Assembly (NCBI GenBank): GCA_950295325.1
Contig: OX485807.1
Span: forward strand, 438,501-502,500
Direction of reading: 5' to 3'
Length of the DNA stretch: 64,000 nt
Origin: Polytrichum commune
Lineage: Eukaryota > Streptophyta > Polytrichopsida > Polytrichales > Polytrichaceae
Shown here: in pieces, positions 1 through 10,045 of the stretch
How the letters are laid out: the number at the start of each line of letters is the position of its first letter
Position numbering within the stretch: the stretch's first letter is position 1
Notes under the pieces: generated by a model
Database searches by the model: none
What the model was told of the DNA's origin: nothing
Seen by the model: only the letters and a program-made list of their open reading frames with translations
Program-made: the position numbers and the translations under genes

Positions 1-1732
1 CAAGGGATGGTTCGATGGAGGCTAGGTGATAGCCTAAGTTTAATATTGGTTGTAGAGCTGGTGTATGAGCGGTCAAGTTCATGGCAGGCAGTAGTCTGAG
101 TGTAATTTTGAGAGCTTTTGGAACACAACAGCCTCTCTTGGACAATTGTTCTAGCTTTGTTTCTGGGCGTTATGGAATCAAAGAGGATTCATGACGTTTT
201 GATAAAGTGACCAAGTTGTTAATACTGTATTTCTTAGGTTTCCTGTTAGAACCCTTATTGAGTTATGTGGTTCCACCACATCCGTCCAAGAGTCCTCTCG
301 TTTTCGGTCTTTCGGGGTACCGGTAGTCATTGACAATGAAATAACGCTTTCATTTGTCTCCCATCCACAAAAATAAGATAAAGATACAGTGGCCAAGCTC
401 ATGGGAGTGGGGATCTGGTAGGTTTTCGCCGAACCATTCTAGAATGGGGCCGGCCTGGACGATCCGGGTTTTCATTGTGTGACTCCCTTGGTTGTCAATT
501 TCTTAGTGATTAATTCTGGATAAATTCCTCCTTGAGATGCCTAGCAGGCTAAGAGAGGCTAGAGAATAATTAGGCCTCAACCGGATTTATAACTATGAAT
601 GGCCGGTGCTTCCCTCAAAAGTTAGGTATATATCCCAGAGACAGACTTAGTTTTGAAAAACTAAAAGCATCTTCCAAATTAAAACGTGACAATGACTGTC
701 TATCCTTCTGTAACCTTGCACTTAGTGAGTCATCTGATTGTGATGTGCAGATATCCAGTGCCCGGGATCTCAAAACATTCTTGGACTACAGAAGTTGAAG
801 GCAAAGGTTCACCGGTGCATGGTGAATGTGTTCATGGCTGACAAGTTAATGGTTTTGTGGAACTGTCCCAGAGACTGCTGTACACTTGATTAAAAAAAGG
901 TAATCAAAGTCTGTGATCATAGTGTCCATTGCACTTGTAATTATTCATAGATTCATCTCAATCGGATGTTGCAATTTTGTTAAAATCATTGAACATTGTG
1001 GAATCCACCTGCTGAGAAGGAATGCAAACGTAGAAGGTGCACTGTACCACTAATTGGTTCAGAACTTCAATGTCTACGAGTTACTCCACCGGAATGCATG
1101 CAGTTCTTGTAGAACCCATCTGGTGCTCCTAATTGCATCTCAGGATTCTCATAACATTCTTCAGTAATACCCTATGTAGTCTCCAGGTGCAGATGTAATA
1201 ATTTCTTAGTTACCCGGATAACCTCATAATGATTCCGGACTTCACGGACTTTAAAATCAATTTCATTTCATTTATTCCATTTTGGGACACACCCCTTCAA
1301 TGGCCGGGTGGTAGTCCATGAACTAGGTGAAGTTTAATGGAAGCGAGGAGTCCTATCACAATCACTGGCTGTATTAAGCATCAGACCTACTAAGCCGCGT
1401 TAGAGGCGAGATGGCTGGGCAACACCGGATGACACGTGTTCATTACCGAATATTGAGGTCATTCTATGACATGATCATAAACTATGGGTGATAATGTGCA
1501 TCGTCGTACTTAATCAAGAATAAATATATGAGAAAAATTGCTTGCCCTGACTGCTACATAAATATTGAGATTCACCTCCTTGTGCAGTTAGTTTTTTTTT
1601 TTTTTTTTTTGAGACAGAAGGCCAACACAGCCAACTCCTTGTGCAGTATCAATTGTCATTATATATAGTAGTTGAATCGGATGTTGCGGGAGTATAACTT
1701 GCAGATTTAGCAGATCATCAAGGTTGCCATAT
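1..1732. other. Intergenic region, no supported gene
   Basis: No ORF here has a recognisable domain or splice pattern. A 67-codon ORF at 595-798 (+) begins with ATG but resembles nothing I know. A T-run lies at about 1591-1610. The segment at 1243-1275 has a TTTCATTTCATT-type stretch that recurs near 38490 and 44535. The last 100 bases should contain the promoter and 5' UTR of the TIR gene, but I see no clear TATA box. Confidence 0.5.
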
Positions 1733-4700
1733 ATGGCTCGTTCCAACAAGTTTTTTGAGTATGATGTTTTCCTCAACCACCGAGGACCGGATACAAAAGA
1801 GCAGTTTCTGGTTCCTCTCATAAAAAAGCTTCAGGATGCTGGCATCCAGCGGCCGTTCATGGACAGGCGGGACATTCATCATGGAGAAGACGTCTTCAAA
1901 ACCATCGAAAACGCGTTAGCATCCGCACGAATACACATTGCCATTTTCTCCCAAAACTATGCTCATTCGACATATTGCCTGAGTGAGCTCCACGAGATGT
2001 TTGTCACAGGGAGGCCCATAATTACTGTGTTTTATGATGTGGGGCCGGAGCATGTGAGAAGACCTCGGAACATGCATGGGCCGTATGCAGAAGCTTTCAA
2101 GATACATGAGGCGCGGGAGAAGCCCAATGTTGTAGAAAACTGGGTGATTGCTCTTCAGAAGGCTGCTGCCATCAGAGGTTTTGTACGAGGCAATGACGGG
2201 TGAGACTAAACTTGTGTCCATGTGACATGTAGGCTGGGGTGAATCAACCCGTACACTGTTCCTTGGAGGCAAGGGTTTAGGCATCCAACAAGGAACGAGT
2301 GTATGGGTTGGTTCGCTCAAATCGTGACGTGTAGTGCTTCCTAACTTGTAATAATATTAAATATGTTACCATGGGGTGGCAACTCTCCCTTTAAGGTCAT
2401 CTGCTTCTAAATCACTTCTAATGCTTCCATTGATTTGATGAATTGTTACAACACAACGAGGAGCAACATTCTTGGGAAGAAAGTATTGAGAGGAATCCAA
2501 TTTACCAAATTTAGTGTCTAAATTAAATAGGTTGCCACTTTCAGGTTAATTTTTTAACACTAAGTAGAGGCAAATTTTCTAAAGTAGGATTCACCATCTA
2601 GATACCCAAGTATTTATTTTCACTCTAAGGAAATTTATAAATTTGGTAAGAAATAGTCTTCAAAATGCTTAACATTTAAAAGAAACTCCAAAATAATGTT
2701 TCGAATGGTTTCTAAAGATAATCATACCCTTATGGATGCTGCAAATAGTTGCCACTCCAATTGTGTAATATTCTTTGCACTCTTTTGTATTAAGTATTTG
2801 CATGGTACATATACAGGGTTGGAGATCATGGTGTCTATGTAAACTCATCCATCATTGGACGAGAGCTCTAGTAAAAACAATCATCTACTAGCCTATATTG
2901 AATATACAATATACTCGTGTATTAAGTTTGTCTAATGTGAGTTATACTAAATTCACATTAACATTCTTTAATTAAACATGCTGTAAGAATGAACTTACTT
3001 CATTCCTTCACTTCGACAATTCAAACAGATGGATCATGTCAAAGTTCCCTATATTGGGCCGTGGTTAAATTTTGAATCTGGATGAATTTAAAGGATTGCC
3101 AGTGTCAATATACACACCAAAATTCTCAAATTTTGTTTCTGCTAGAATCTCTAGCATTTCAAATTAAAGTGTCTGTCGCAGTGCATCAAAAGAGAAAGAC
3201 GTAGCCAGTATTTTTTTAATGTTCTACTTGCATTCCTTGACACAAGGATAACTAAGGTTTTTCTTCAAAACTGTGGACAAAGAATTGGTTAAGGCCCTCA
3301 CCCCTATTTGATTGACCATTAATGAAGAACCACGCTAAATGGTAAGGCTAACCTAGATGGTTGTTCTATTATTTGTTGCAGAGCTAATGATGAAATACTT
3401 CTGGAGAATATTGTCAAAGAGGTTGTAAGATTACTCTGTCCTTCAACGCTTACTTTACCACCACGTTGGGGGCAATATGATTGGAGTTTCTATTACAAAC
3501 TTCCAACTAAAGGTCAAGGGATTATTTTCTTCACAGCGGACACCTCCAAGAATCTTCACATAGCATTGTCTCCAGATGCTGGCATCGTGTTTCCTATCTA
3601 TGAGATTGTGATAGGTTGGCAACATACTTGGGAAGATACACATCCTAGGTCAGAAATTCAAAGGCAAACACCAAAGAGGACTGTTTGTACATATACTCCT
3701 TTGGACTTGACGAAACCTTTGGTTGATGCATTATATCATTTTTGGATTTGTTTAGATGCCAAGACACAACTCATCTATGTTGGGCGAGGGGAGCATCCAT
3801 GTGAGGAAGATGCCTTCATCATCTTCAAAGATCCATCTTTTCTCTCAAATGTTCAATGTTTTACTTTCACTTCAAATTACTTGGCTATCACATACACGGG
3901 CATAAAAGTGGAGCGCAAAACACCAACACTATTGAGAAACCATGGGCAAAATTCCTCAAGTCATTTGTGGAGTTCCATCAATACAACTCAAGTTCCACTG
4001 CAATCTTTGAAGGTGACATTTTCAAAATCATCCAAGAGTTATGGTGACTACAATTGGCCCATGGCTTACAAGATTCCAACCGAAGGCCGAGGGGTTGTAT
4101 GTTTCACTGCTAATGCAATCCTCACAGACATTCATATAGCAATTTCCCCAAAGCCTCAAACCATGGACCCGATGTACGAGATTGTGATTGGCGGATGGGA
4201 CAATAGTGAGTGCGCCATCCGAAGGAAAGCACAAGGGGAAAACATGTGCCTTGTCAGAACAATTGGGGTGATTAAATTCGGCAAACCAAACCAGTTTTGG
4301 GTGTCCATCAATGTGGACACACAACTCATTCATGTTGGTTCAGGCAACCAACCTAACCTTCCATCTATTATTTGCATCTACAAAGATCCACATTTCATAA
4401 GTGATGCTCGCTATGTTTCCTTTTTCTCATGGAATACAGCAAGCTTTTATTCAAATATTTATGTGGCATCTCCAAGTGTTTCGAGGTTGCTAGGTTCAAA
4501 TGAGCCATTGGAGGTAGGGTCATGTTGGGGACAATACAATTGGGAATCTGGCTACAAACTCTTGTCCGAAGGTCGAGGAATCCTTCACTTTGTAGCCAAA
4601 GCAAGCACAGACGTATACGTGGCAATCTCTTCCAAAGAAGAAACTATGGATCCCATGTATGAGGTTGTGATAGGTGGATGGGGCAACACTAAGTCTGGCA

Positions 4701-5578
4701 TTCGGAGGCGCTCCCAAGGAGAATTAGTGTGTTGTGTCAATGAGGGTTTAGACCATGCACATAATGAGGAGAATGTAAGGCATCATTTTTGGGTGTCCCT
4801 TGACAAAGACACGCAACTCATACAAATTGGGCGAGGAAGCCAAGCAAATCTAGAGTCGGTGGTTTGTGTATACAAGGACCCGACTTTTCTATGTGAGGCA
4901 ATGTACATTGCTTTTTCTTCTTGGGACACACCAATCACTTATTCAAGCATAACCGTATCATTTCATAGTGCTACCATCATGACACCAATTGAAGCCCCTG
5001 CTAATAATATCCTGTCAGGAAACCCGGACTTGAAGGTGATGGTATTACAAAATTGTTGGGGACAGTATGCGTGGCACCGATACTTTGAGCTTCCTTGTAT
5101 GGGTCGAGGGGTGGTCTACTTTGCAGCTGAGACCATCACAGATGTGCATATAGCAATTTCATCGCAACCAAAGACTATGGATCCAATGTACGAGATTGTG
5201 ATAGGTGGATGGAACAATTCCATGTCCGTAGTTCGAAGGAAGTCAGGGGGAATAAATTTATGTTGTGCTGTGGCTGGCAGCGATGACCTGCCTATCGTGC
5301 GTGGTGTGAATCATTATTGGGTGTCGATAGATGCATCAACGAAGTTCGTCAAATTCGGGCGTGGAAAACAAGCAGAGGTAGAGTCTTCAATCATTTGCAT
5401 CTACAAGGATGCATATTTTATAAGTGATGCACGGTACTTCACTTTTACCAACTGGAATGCACCTGTGGTGTATTCAAATATTTCAGCTGGAACCATCTCC
5501 TCTCCCCTCAATCCTGCTAGTCCAAGCTTTGAGAATCTGCTCATCAATGAATCCATCGGATCGCCAACGATACGATGA
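1733..5578 (+). CDS. TIR domain fused to four tandem FAMT-type domains
   Basis: Exons 1733-2199 and 3382-5578 join in frame (GT at 2200, AG at 3381; phase 2) to give 887 residues. I chose the ATG at 1733 because it directly precedes the TIR domain and has G at +4. Residues 9-150 are a plant-type TIR domain: YDVFLNHRG, the FSQNYAHSTYCLSEL helix region with the presumed NADase glutamate E85, and the FYDVGPEHVR motif. A TNL-like linker (ENIVKEVVRLLCP, about 164-176) follows. Four repeats of about 145 residues then run at 185-332, 376-518, 537-682 and 714-858. Each has WGQYxW..., an HIAIS strand, a YEIVIGGW core (YEIVIGW in repeat 1), an FWVS strand and a YKDP/FKDP motif. These match the farnesoic acid O-methyltransferase-type domain (Methyltransf_FA), a beta-sandwich that is not itself shown to be an enzyme. 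There is no NB-ARC, LRR or membrane segment. The likely role is a cytosolic sensor or NADase, which is inference. The domain calls are firm and the join is strong. Confidence 0.88.
2200..3381 (+). other. Intron 1 of the TIR-FAMT gene
   Basis: This 1,182-base AT-rich intron opens with GTGAGA and ends in TTGTTGCAG. I searched it for an NB-ARC exon (P-loop, GLPLA, MHD signatures) and saw none in any frame, so the TIR domain appears to pass straight to the FAMT repeats. Confidence 0.8.
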
Positions 5579-6187
5579 GAAACATTGTGGAGGAGCATTC
5601 AAATAATTCATTTCCCACTTTATTCGGTGCCTGGAAAGGCTCAAGACTGCGTAGACGAGTCACTCAAATGTTCAAATATTCAACTAAAATTTCTTGTATG
5701 TGTTATGTTTGCTGGATGTGGTAAAAAATTTCTATTCCCTAGTTTGTCATGAGTTGTGTGTTATACTTTTCATAGTATTTCCTTCTTCGTCAAATCGCCC
5801 TTAGTATTTGTTGGATTAGGATAAAGTCATGTTGTACATGCATACAGTACGATAGATACGTCAACAAACCTGTTACCAATGTGTCAATGTTAAGGTACAT
5901 GATACTGATTGTCAACAAGAAACATTTGCTGAGCATAACTAATACTTCTTTGTGCTCTATTGTTCCTAAGCTTTAATTCTGTGTTTTCATCCCTAAGTGT
6001 GATGTTCCTATCCTATCTCCTCTATATACCTTGGTATGAATTACCACTTAGAGAGGGTTGACTTATGTTTCAAATAGGAGAAGATTTAGGTAAATGGATG
6101 TAGCCCTCCACAATGACTACAAGGCGCATGTTGGAATATAGGGAAGTCGCCTTAAAGTGGTTCCAGTATCAAAATTCCATGTCTTCT
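5579..6187. other. 3' flank of the TIR-FAMT gene
   Basis: AT-rich 3' UTR and spacer. No ORF, RNA gene or repeat was recognised. Confidence 0.4.
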
Positions 6188-6415
6188 TCAATTAGAAGAC
6201 AAGTTGATCCCAAAGAGGTTCCGCTCCTCTGTCGAGGCATCAAGTTCCACGAGTGAGACTGGATAGCTGCTCCGAAGTTGTGCAACAATGCCTAGATTGG
6301 CCTGATCGTGTCCGATATACACAAATAAAAATCTGGACAATTCATGTGTACTTACAGTCCAAATAAATCCCAAACTAGCTAGACACATAAGACAGGTAAC
6401 CACAAGCACACACAT
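6188..6415 (-). CDS. Hypothetical small protein or exon, possible signal peptide
   Basis: This is a 75-codon ORF starting with ATG at 6415. Its first 20 or so residues are hydrophobic (CVLVVTCLMCLASLGFIW), like a signal peptide or membrane anchor, and the rest is polar. I recognise no family. It is divergent from a short ORF at 6423 (+). It may be an exon of a larger gene or chance, and nothing beyond length and hydrophobicity supports it. Confidence 0.2.
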   Translation of the reverse strand: MCVLVVTCLMCLASLGFIWTVSTHELSRFLFVYIGHDQANLGIVAQLRSSYPVSLVELDASTEERNLFGINLSSN

Positions 6416-6422
6416 TTTAGCT

Positions 6423-6614
6423 ATGGCGACTTATTCTGGGGCGTTCTTCTGCCGGTGCTGCGGCCATGGTGAACCCGCAGCACCGGCAGGAAGACACAGA
6501 CAGCACCCTCCGCAGAATTCATCTTGCAAATATACAAACCAGCTTCTCGAGCGATCTAATGGCACTACTACAGGTAAGAAAACTGCACCAGACTCGAGAT
6601 CTGTTTGCACGTGA
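6423..6614 (+). CDS. Hypothetical short ORF, possible 5' exon
   Basis: This 63-codon ORF begins ATGGCG, a good plant start context, with a Cys-rich beginning (FFCRCCGHG) and Pro/His-rich middle. At 6574 the sequence reads CAG/GTAAG, a good splice donor, so it could be a first exon. However, that donor lies in the tandem repeat that follows (6556-7131), and no partner exon was found. I do not recognise it. Confidence 0.2.
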   Translation: MATYSGAFFCRCCGHGEPAAPAGRHRQHPPQNSSCKYTNQLLERSNGTTTGKKTAPDSRSVCT

Positions 6615-7131
6615 AAGTGAGAAAGTAATTTAATTTTCTTATGGAAAACTTTTATATCGAGCTCTTTGCAAATCTGTTGAATATCAATAATAGTTACGAC
6701 TAGTTGGGGACCTTAACTACGCTTGACAAAAAGTGGAGCTGAAAAGGTTAACACGATCCACTCTTCTCCAGATTAATGACTTTCACCTACAAATTTCTGG
6801 ACATGCAAAGGATCGATCGATCCACGCGTACATTACAACACGTTTCTAATGCTACTACTACAGGTAGGAAAACTGCACCACACTATAAAACTTTTCGCAT
6901 GTAGAAGTGAGAAAGTATTTTGATTGGCCGATGTTGAACTTCAAGTCGAGCTCTTTGCAAAACTGTGATCAGCATTGTACATCAACAATGGTTTATGACT
7001 AGTAGGAAACATTAACTATGCTTTGACAAAAGTGGAGTTGAAAAAACTAACACGATCCACTCTTCTCCAGATTAATGGATATCACCTCTAAATTTTCTGT
7101 ACATGCAAAGCCTCGATCGATCCGGGCTTAC
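6556..7131. repeat. Tandem direct duplication of about 290 bp at the 3' end of the HSPA12-like gene
   Basis: Copy 1 is about 6556-6842 and copy 2 about 6846-7131. Shared blocks include CTACTACTACAGGTA, GAGCTCTTTGCAAA, CACGATCCACTCTTCTCCAG and GATCGATCGATCC. Copy 2 runs into the stop codon of the minus-strand HSPA12-like gene. Copy 1 keeps a diverged echo of that end (TTACA..ACAC). The duplicated segment is therefore the gene's 3' flank or 3' UTR plus the last coding bases. Confidence 0.75.
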
Positions 7132-9214
7132 AGCACTACACAGCAGGGCTTTTTCACTTGATCTTCTGGTGTCACTGCAGGATCTACGACACCGGGAATC
7201 TCGTCCATGTCTACGGAGCCGGGATCGCCCTTCACTTCCTCGAATCCTTGCTCGAAGGCCACGGGAATGGCTTCGCCGGCTCTGCCGCTCGCGTTGAAGT
7301 TGGCGCCCTTGGCAGTCACCTGAATGCTAGTCCTGCCAAAGAACATGGTGACCGCTATTTCTCTGTTCTTGTCCAAGTCAAGCCCCGCAGATATGTCTAA
7401 TTTGAACTCGCTTTCCTTGCGGACGGTGTAATCATCCGGGGTCGGTATACAGTACTTTGGATTCACCTTGGCCGAGCTGTAGATTGAGATCGTCAGATGT
7501 TTTTGTGCCTGCAACGAAGGGCTAACTGAGTGCGTGACAAAATGGTCGGTTGGAACCTCCTCTCCTCGGCAGGCGAAAGGCATGAATCTATCTTTACACA
7601 TCACAACTCCATTGTCTCCGTTGACGTTGAGTTCGGGAGGATCGCCAGAATTAAATGCGCTGTAGACTGATAGGCCGTAAGTTCTCCGGCACACTCTTGA
7701 AATCACAAGGTCTTCCTTCGAGATACCGAGCATTACAGCGCCTTTGATTACTGCGCTTCCGGGGTCCGGAGGACATACAATCTCCCCTACTTGCCCGAGA
7801 AATTTTTCTTTCACTCTCCTGAGCAAGTAAGGGCTTCCGGAGAATCCACCTACGGCCATGAGAGCTTTCACCTCGCCACGTCTAAAAGGCTCAAGTGCCT
7901 CACCGATCAGCTTGATGACGTCGTCCACTACAGGGTCGAAGATGTTCATCAAATCCTGTCGTGTGAGCTCAATCTCCGTGTAGTAGTCCGCGCTCTCAAC
8001 TGTGGCGCCTCTTTCAGCGTCGTAGCGCTTCCAAGCTTCCGAGAGCCTCGTTGTGAGTGGCATGGTCTCCGAGGTTTGCACCCCATCAAAGACGCATTTC
8101 ACGCTCTCCCACCACCTCAGTATATGTCTCCTTGTTGCTGGACTCCCTGGAAGAAACGATTCCAGACAACTTATCCGGGCTGCAAGAAAACTCATAAATC
8201 TTTTATCGACATAGGTCGCCCCGCACAGGCCGCCTCTGCTTCCGAATTTTTCTTTAACCTGCAAGCACACGCTCTCAGTGGACACCTCGTGATGAAATTT
8301 GGAGAAAATTTCTAAATCCTACTCTCACCATGTATTTCCAAGTTGTAGGTACGAGCACCGAATTGCCAGTAATGACTACATTGTCTTATCTTAAGGAAAA
8401 TGAATAAATGCAAGCAGTTTCATATAAGAACATGTCAAACCTTAGGGTGATTCTGTTCGCCGTCACTCGACGACTTGTATTCGTGAATTACAATGTCAGC
8501 AGTTCCCCCGCCAAGATCAGCAGTCATGAATTTCTCTCCCTCCTGAATCGAGAGTTGATTCTTGAATGTGGCAAGACAGTAGATAGATGCTGCCTCGGGT
8601 TCAAGAACTATCCGAAGAGGATGCGGGCTTCCCTCTGAACTGGAACCACTTTTCTGTACAAGGCCTGCGTCCTCTGCATAGCTGCCCATGAGTTGCTTCG
8701 CTCGATCGTCCCACATTGCAGGCACAGTCAAACACCACTGCACATCACGCATACTCCACCTCTCTCCATATGCTCTCTGAATCGCATTCATGCAAAACTT
8801 GGAAAACTCTCGCAAATAATCTGTTATGGCGATCTTCATTGTCAATTTAGCAGGCAAAGGTGGTGCTGACGACTCTTGTCCGTTCCCAGCGTCTGCGAGA
8901 TGAAGCTTGAATTTAGTCACAAGTTCCCCGGCAGCCAGACCACCGTCATGTTGCAGGACCGTCTGTTCGCGGATCTGATCCGCCGAAGCTGGGCAACCCC
9001 AGCTCTTCAATTTTAGGTTTCCCTTCCTGTCTCGAGAATAAAACAATTCGGTCTTTGTTTTGCAATAGTTTCTCAAATCGCTCTGAGGCCATACGACGTG
9101 TGTATATATGTCTGCAGGATTTGTTTTGAAAGCAAATGCGAATCCTGAGTAGGTCGTTCCAAAGTCTAGTCCCACCACTACCTTGGGTTCGGGAGTCTCC
9201 ACCGCCATCGTCAT
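7128..9214 (-). CDS. HSPA12-like Hsp70 family ATPase with C-terminal CaaX-like motif
   Basis: Exon 1 is 9214-8441 and exon 2 is 8258-7128 (minus strand, GT at 8440-8439, AG at 8260-8259, phase 0), giving 634 residues, close to HSPA12 proteins. Hsp70 nucleotide-binding signatures are clear: phosphate 1 VGLDFGTTYSG (residues 14-24), a connect-type LTVPAMWDD (162-170), phosphate 2 TADLGGGTADIVIH (231-244) and an adenosine motif AVGGFSGSPYLLRRV in exon 2. The substrate-binding region is the divergent HSPA12 type, not classical DnaK type. The protein ends KKPCCVVL; CVVL fits a CaaX prenylation signal with Leu, which favours geranylgeranylation, so membrane attachment is inferred. A second ATG at 9208 has a better context (ATGGCG). 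An earlier acceptor near 8300 would break the frame. Function is probably ATP-dependent, with the client unknown. Confidence 0.9.
8259..8440 (-). other. Intron of the HSPA12-like gene
   Basis: This 182-base intron has a GTTTGA donor and a TGCTTGCAG acceptor. The join gives NHPK/VKEKFGSRGG, restoring the family spacing between phosphate 2 and the GATYVD motif. Confidence 0.8.
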
Positions 9215-9432
9215 CCTTCCAAGCCACTCTGAATCAAATAAAACTTCGACAACTTCAAGATGTACTACATATTCATAAGAGAGGTTGAATCTTCATCTCC
9301 TCCGATCGCAAGATGTAGGCACTCAGAGGCAAAGGGTCCTCGAGTGGCACCGTATCTCTTTTCCTCGCACATTTTCCCCAACACGCGGCGACTACAGTGG
9401 TTATTAGCAAGTACTCCCTGCATTGGCCGCTC

Positions 9433-9518
9433 TTACCGACGAAACCAGGGCCAGGTCTTTACCGACGAAAACAAACCAGGGCCAGGTCATTACCGACGGA
9501 ATCAAACCAGGGCCAGGC
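9433..9518. repeat. Three-copy minisatellite upstream of the HSPA12-like gene
   Basis: Three head-to-tail units of 25-31 bases at about 9433, 9458 and 9489 share TTACCGACG and ACCAGGGCCAGG. They lie 220-300 bases upstream of the HSPA12-like start codon, in the likely promoter or 5' UTR. Confidence 0.75.
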
Positions 9519-9542
9519 CTAGACACCTACGCCGGACGCTAA

Positions 9543-10045
9543 GGGCCGGTTTACACCGCAGATCAATGGTCCCATTTCTTAGAAAATCAATTTACAATGC
9601 CTTTGGTCCCTACGGGTGTAAATTGAATGTGGACCAAGAGGAATGACCATGCATCAAAAAGTGAATGTGTTGATTTTTTTAAATATATGTCCAAGAAGGA
9701 TAATTGTGAAAAAAAATCAAGTGTGATCATTCTTTTGTCTTTTCTTGTCTTAATCTTCTCTTCTCCAACAACATTTAATTTAAAATTTCATTATAAGAGC
9801 ATTTCTCGGTCATGGGCCCTATCTTTTTCTACTCGCGCACCTCTTTTGCTTCTCCCACCGTAAAACCCATTGGACCGTGTCAGTGGATAAAGTAAGCCTT
9901 ACAATATGTCATTTGGGGACCTCAAACTCCATCATCATTTTGACATTTTTTCCTTGGTGTAAACCGAAGTAGTCTCAAGACGAAACCAAATATAAATTTT
10001 ACAGGGCCTAGTGACGACTTCATGGTCCATGGTGTAAATAGCCTC
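9543..10045. mobile_element. Harbinger-type MITE, about 503 bp, TAA target duplication
   Basis: The left end is GGGCCGGTTTACACC and the right end is the complement of GAGGCTATTTACACC (11 of 15 match). Both are flanked by TAA (9540-9542 and 10046-10048). The left end is nearly identical to the perfect terminal repeat of the Harbinger element at 52046. I see no transposase. The right end abuts the large palindrome. Confidence 0.6.

Noticed and set aside
1916-2320. 134-codon minus-strand ORF over the TIR exon
   Set aside because: It is the antisense shadow of the TIR exon, with no domain of its own.
2200-3381. Hidden NB-ARC exon between the TIR and FAMT exons
   Set aside because: No P-loop, kinase-2, GLPL or MHD motif in any frame, and the flanking exons already join in phase.
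4028-5606. Several ORFs of 60-100 codons overlapping the FAMT exon
   Set aside because: They are other-frame and antisense shadows of the long exon; only the + frame shows the repeat family.
8259-8310. Upstream acceptor (GATTTAG near 8300) for HSPA12 exon 2
   Set aside because: It would put the exon out of phase with exon 1; the TTGCAG at 8259 keeps the frame and family spacing.
7791-8315. 174-codon plus-strand ORF opposite the HSPA12-like exon 2
   Set aside because: It is antisense to a clear Hsp70 exon, and its translation has no family signature.
9433-9518. CRISPR-like array
   Set aside because: The three units are adjacent without spacers, and the genome is eukaryotic; this is a minisatellite.
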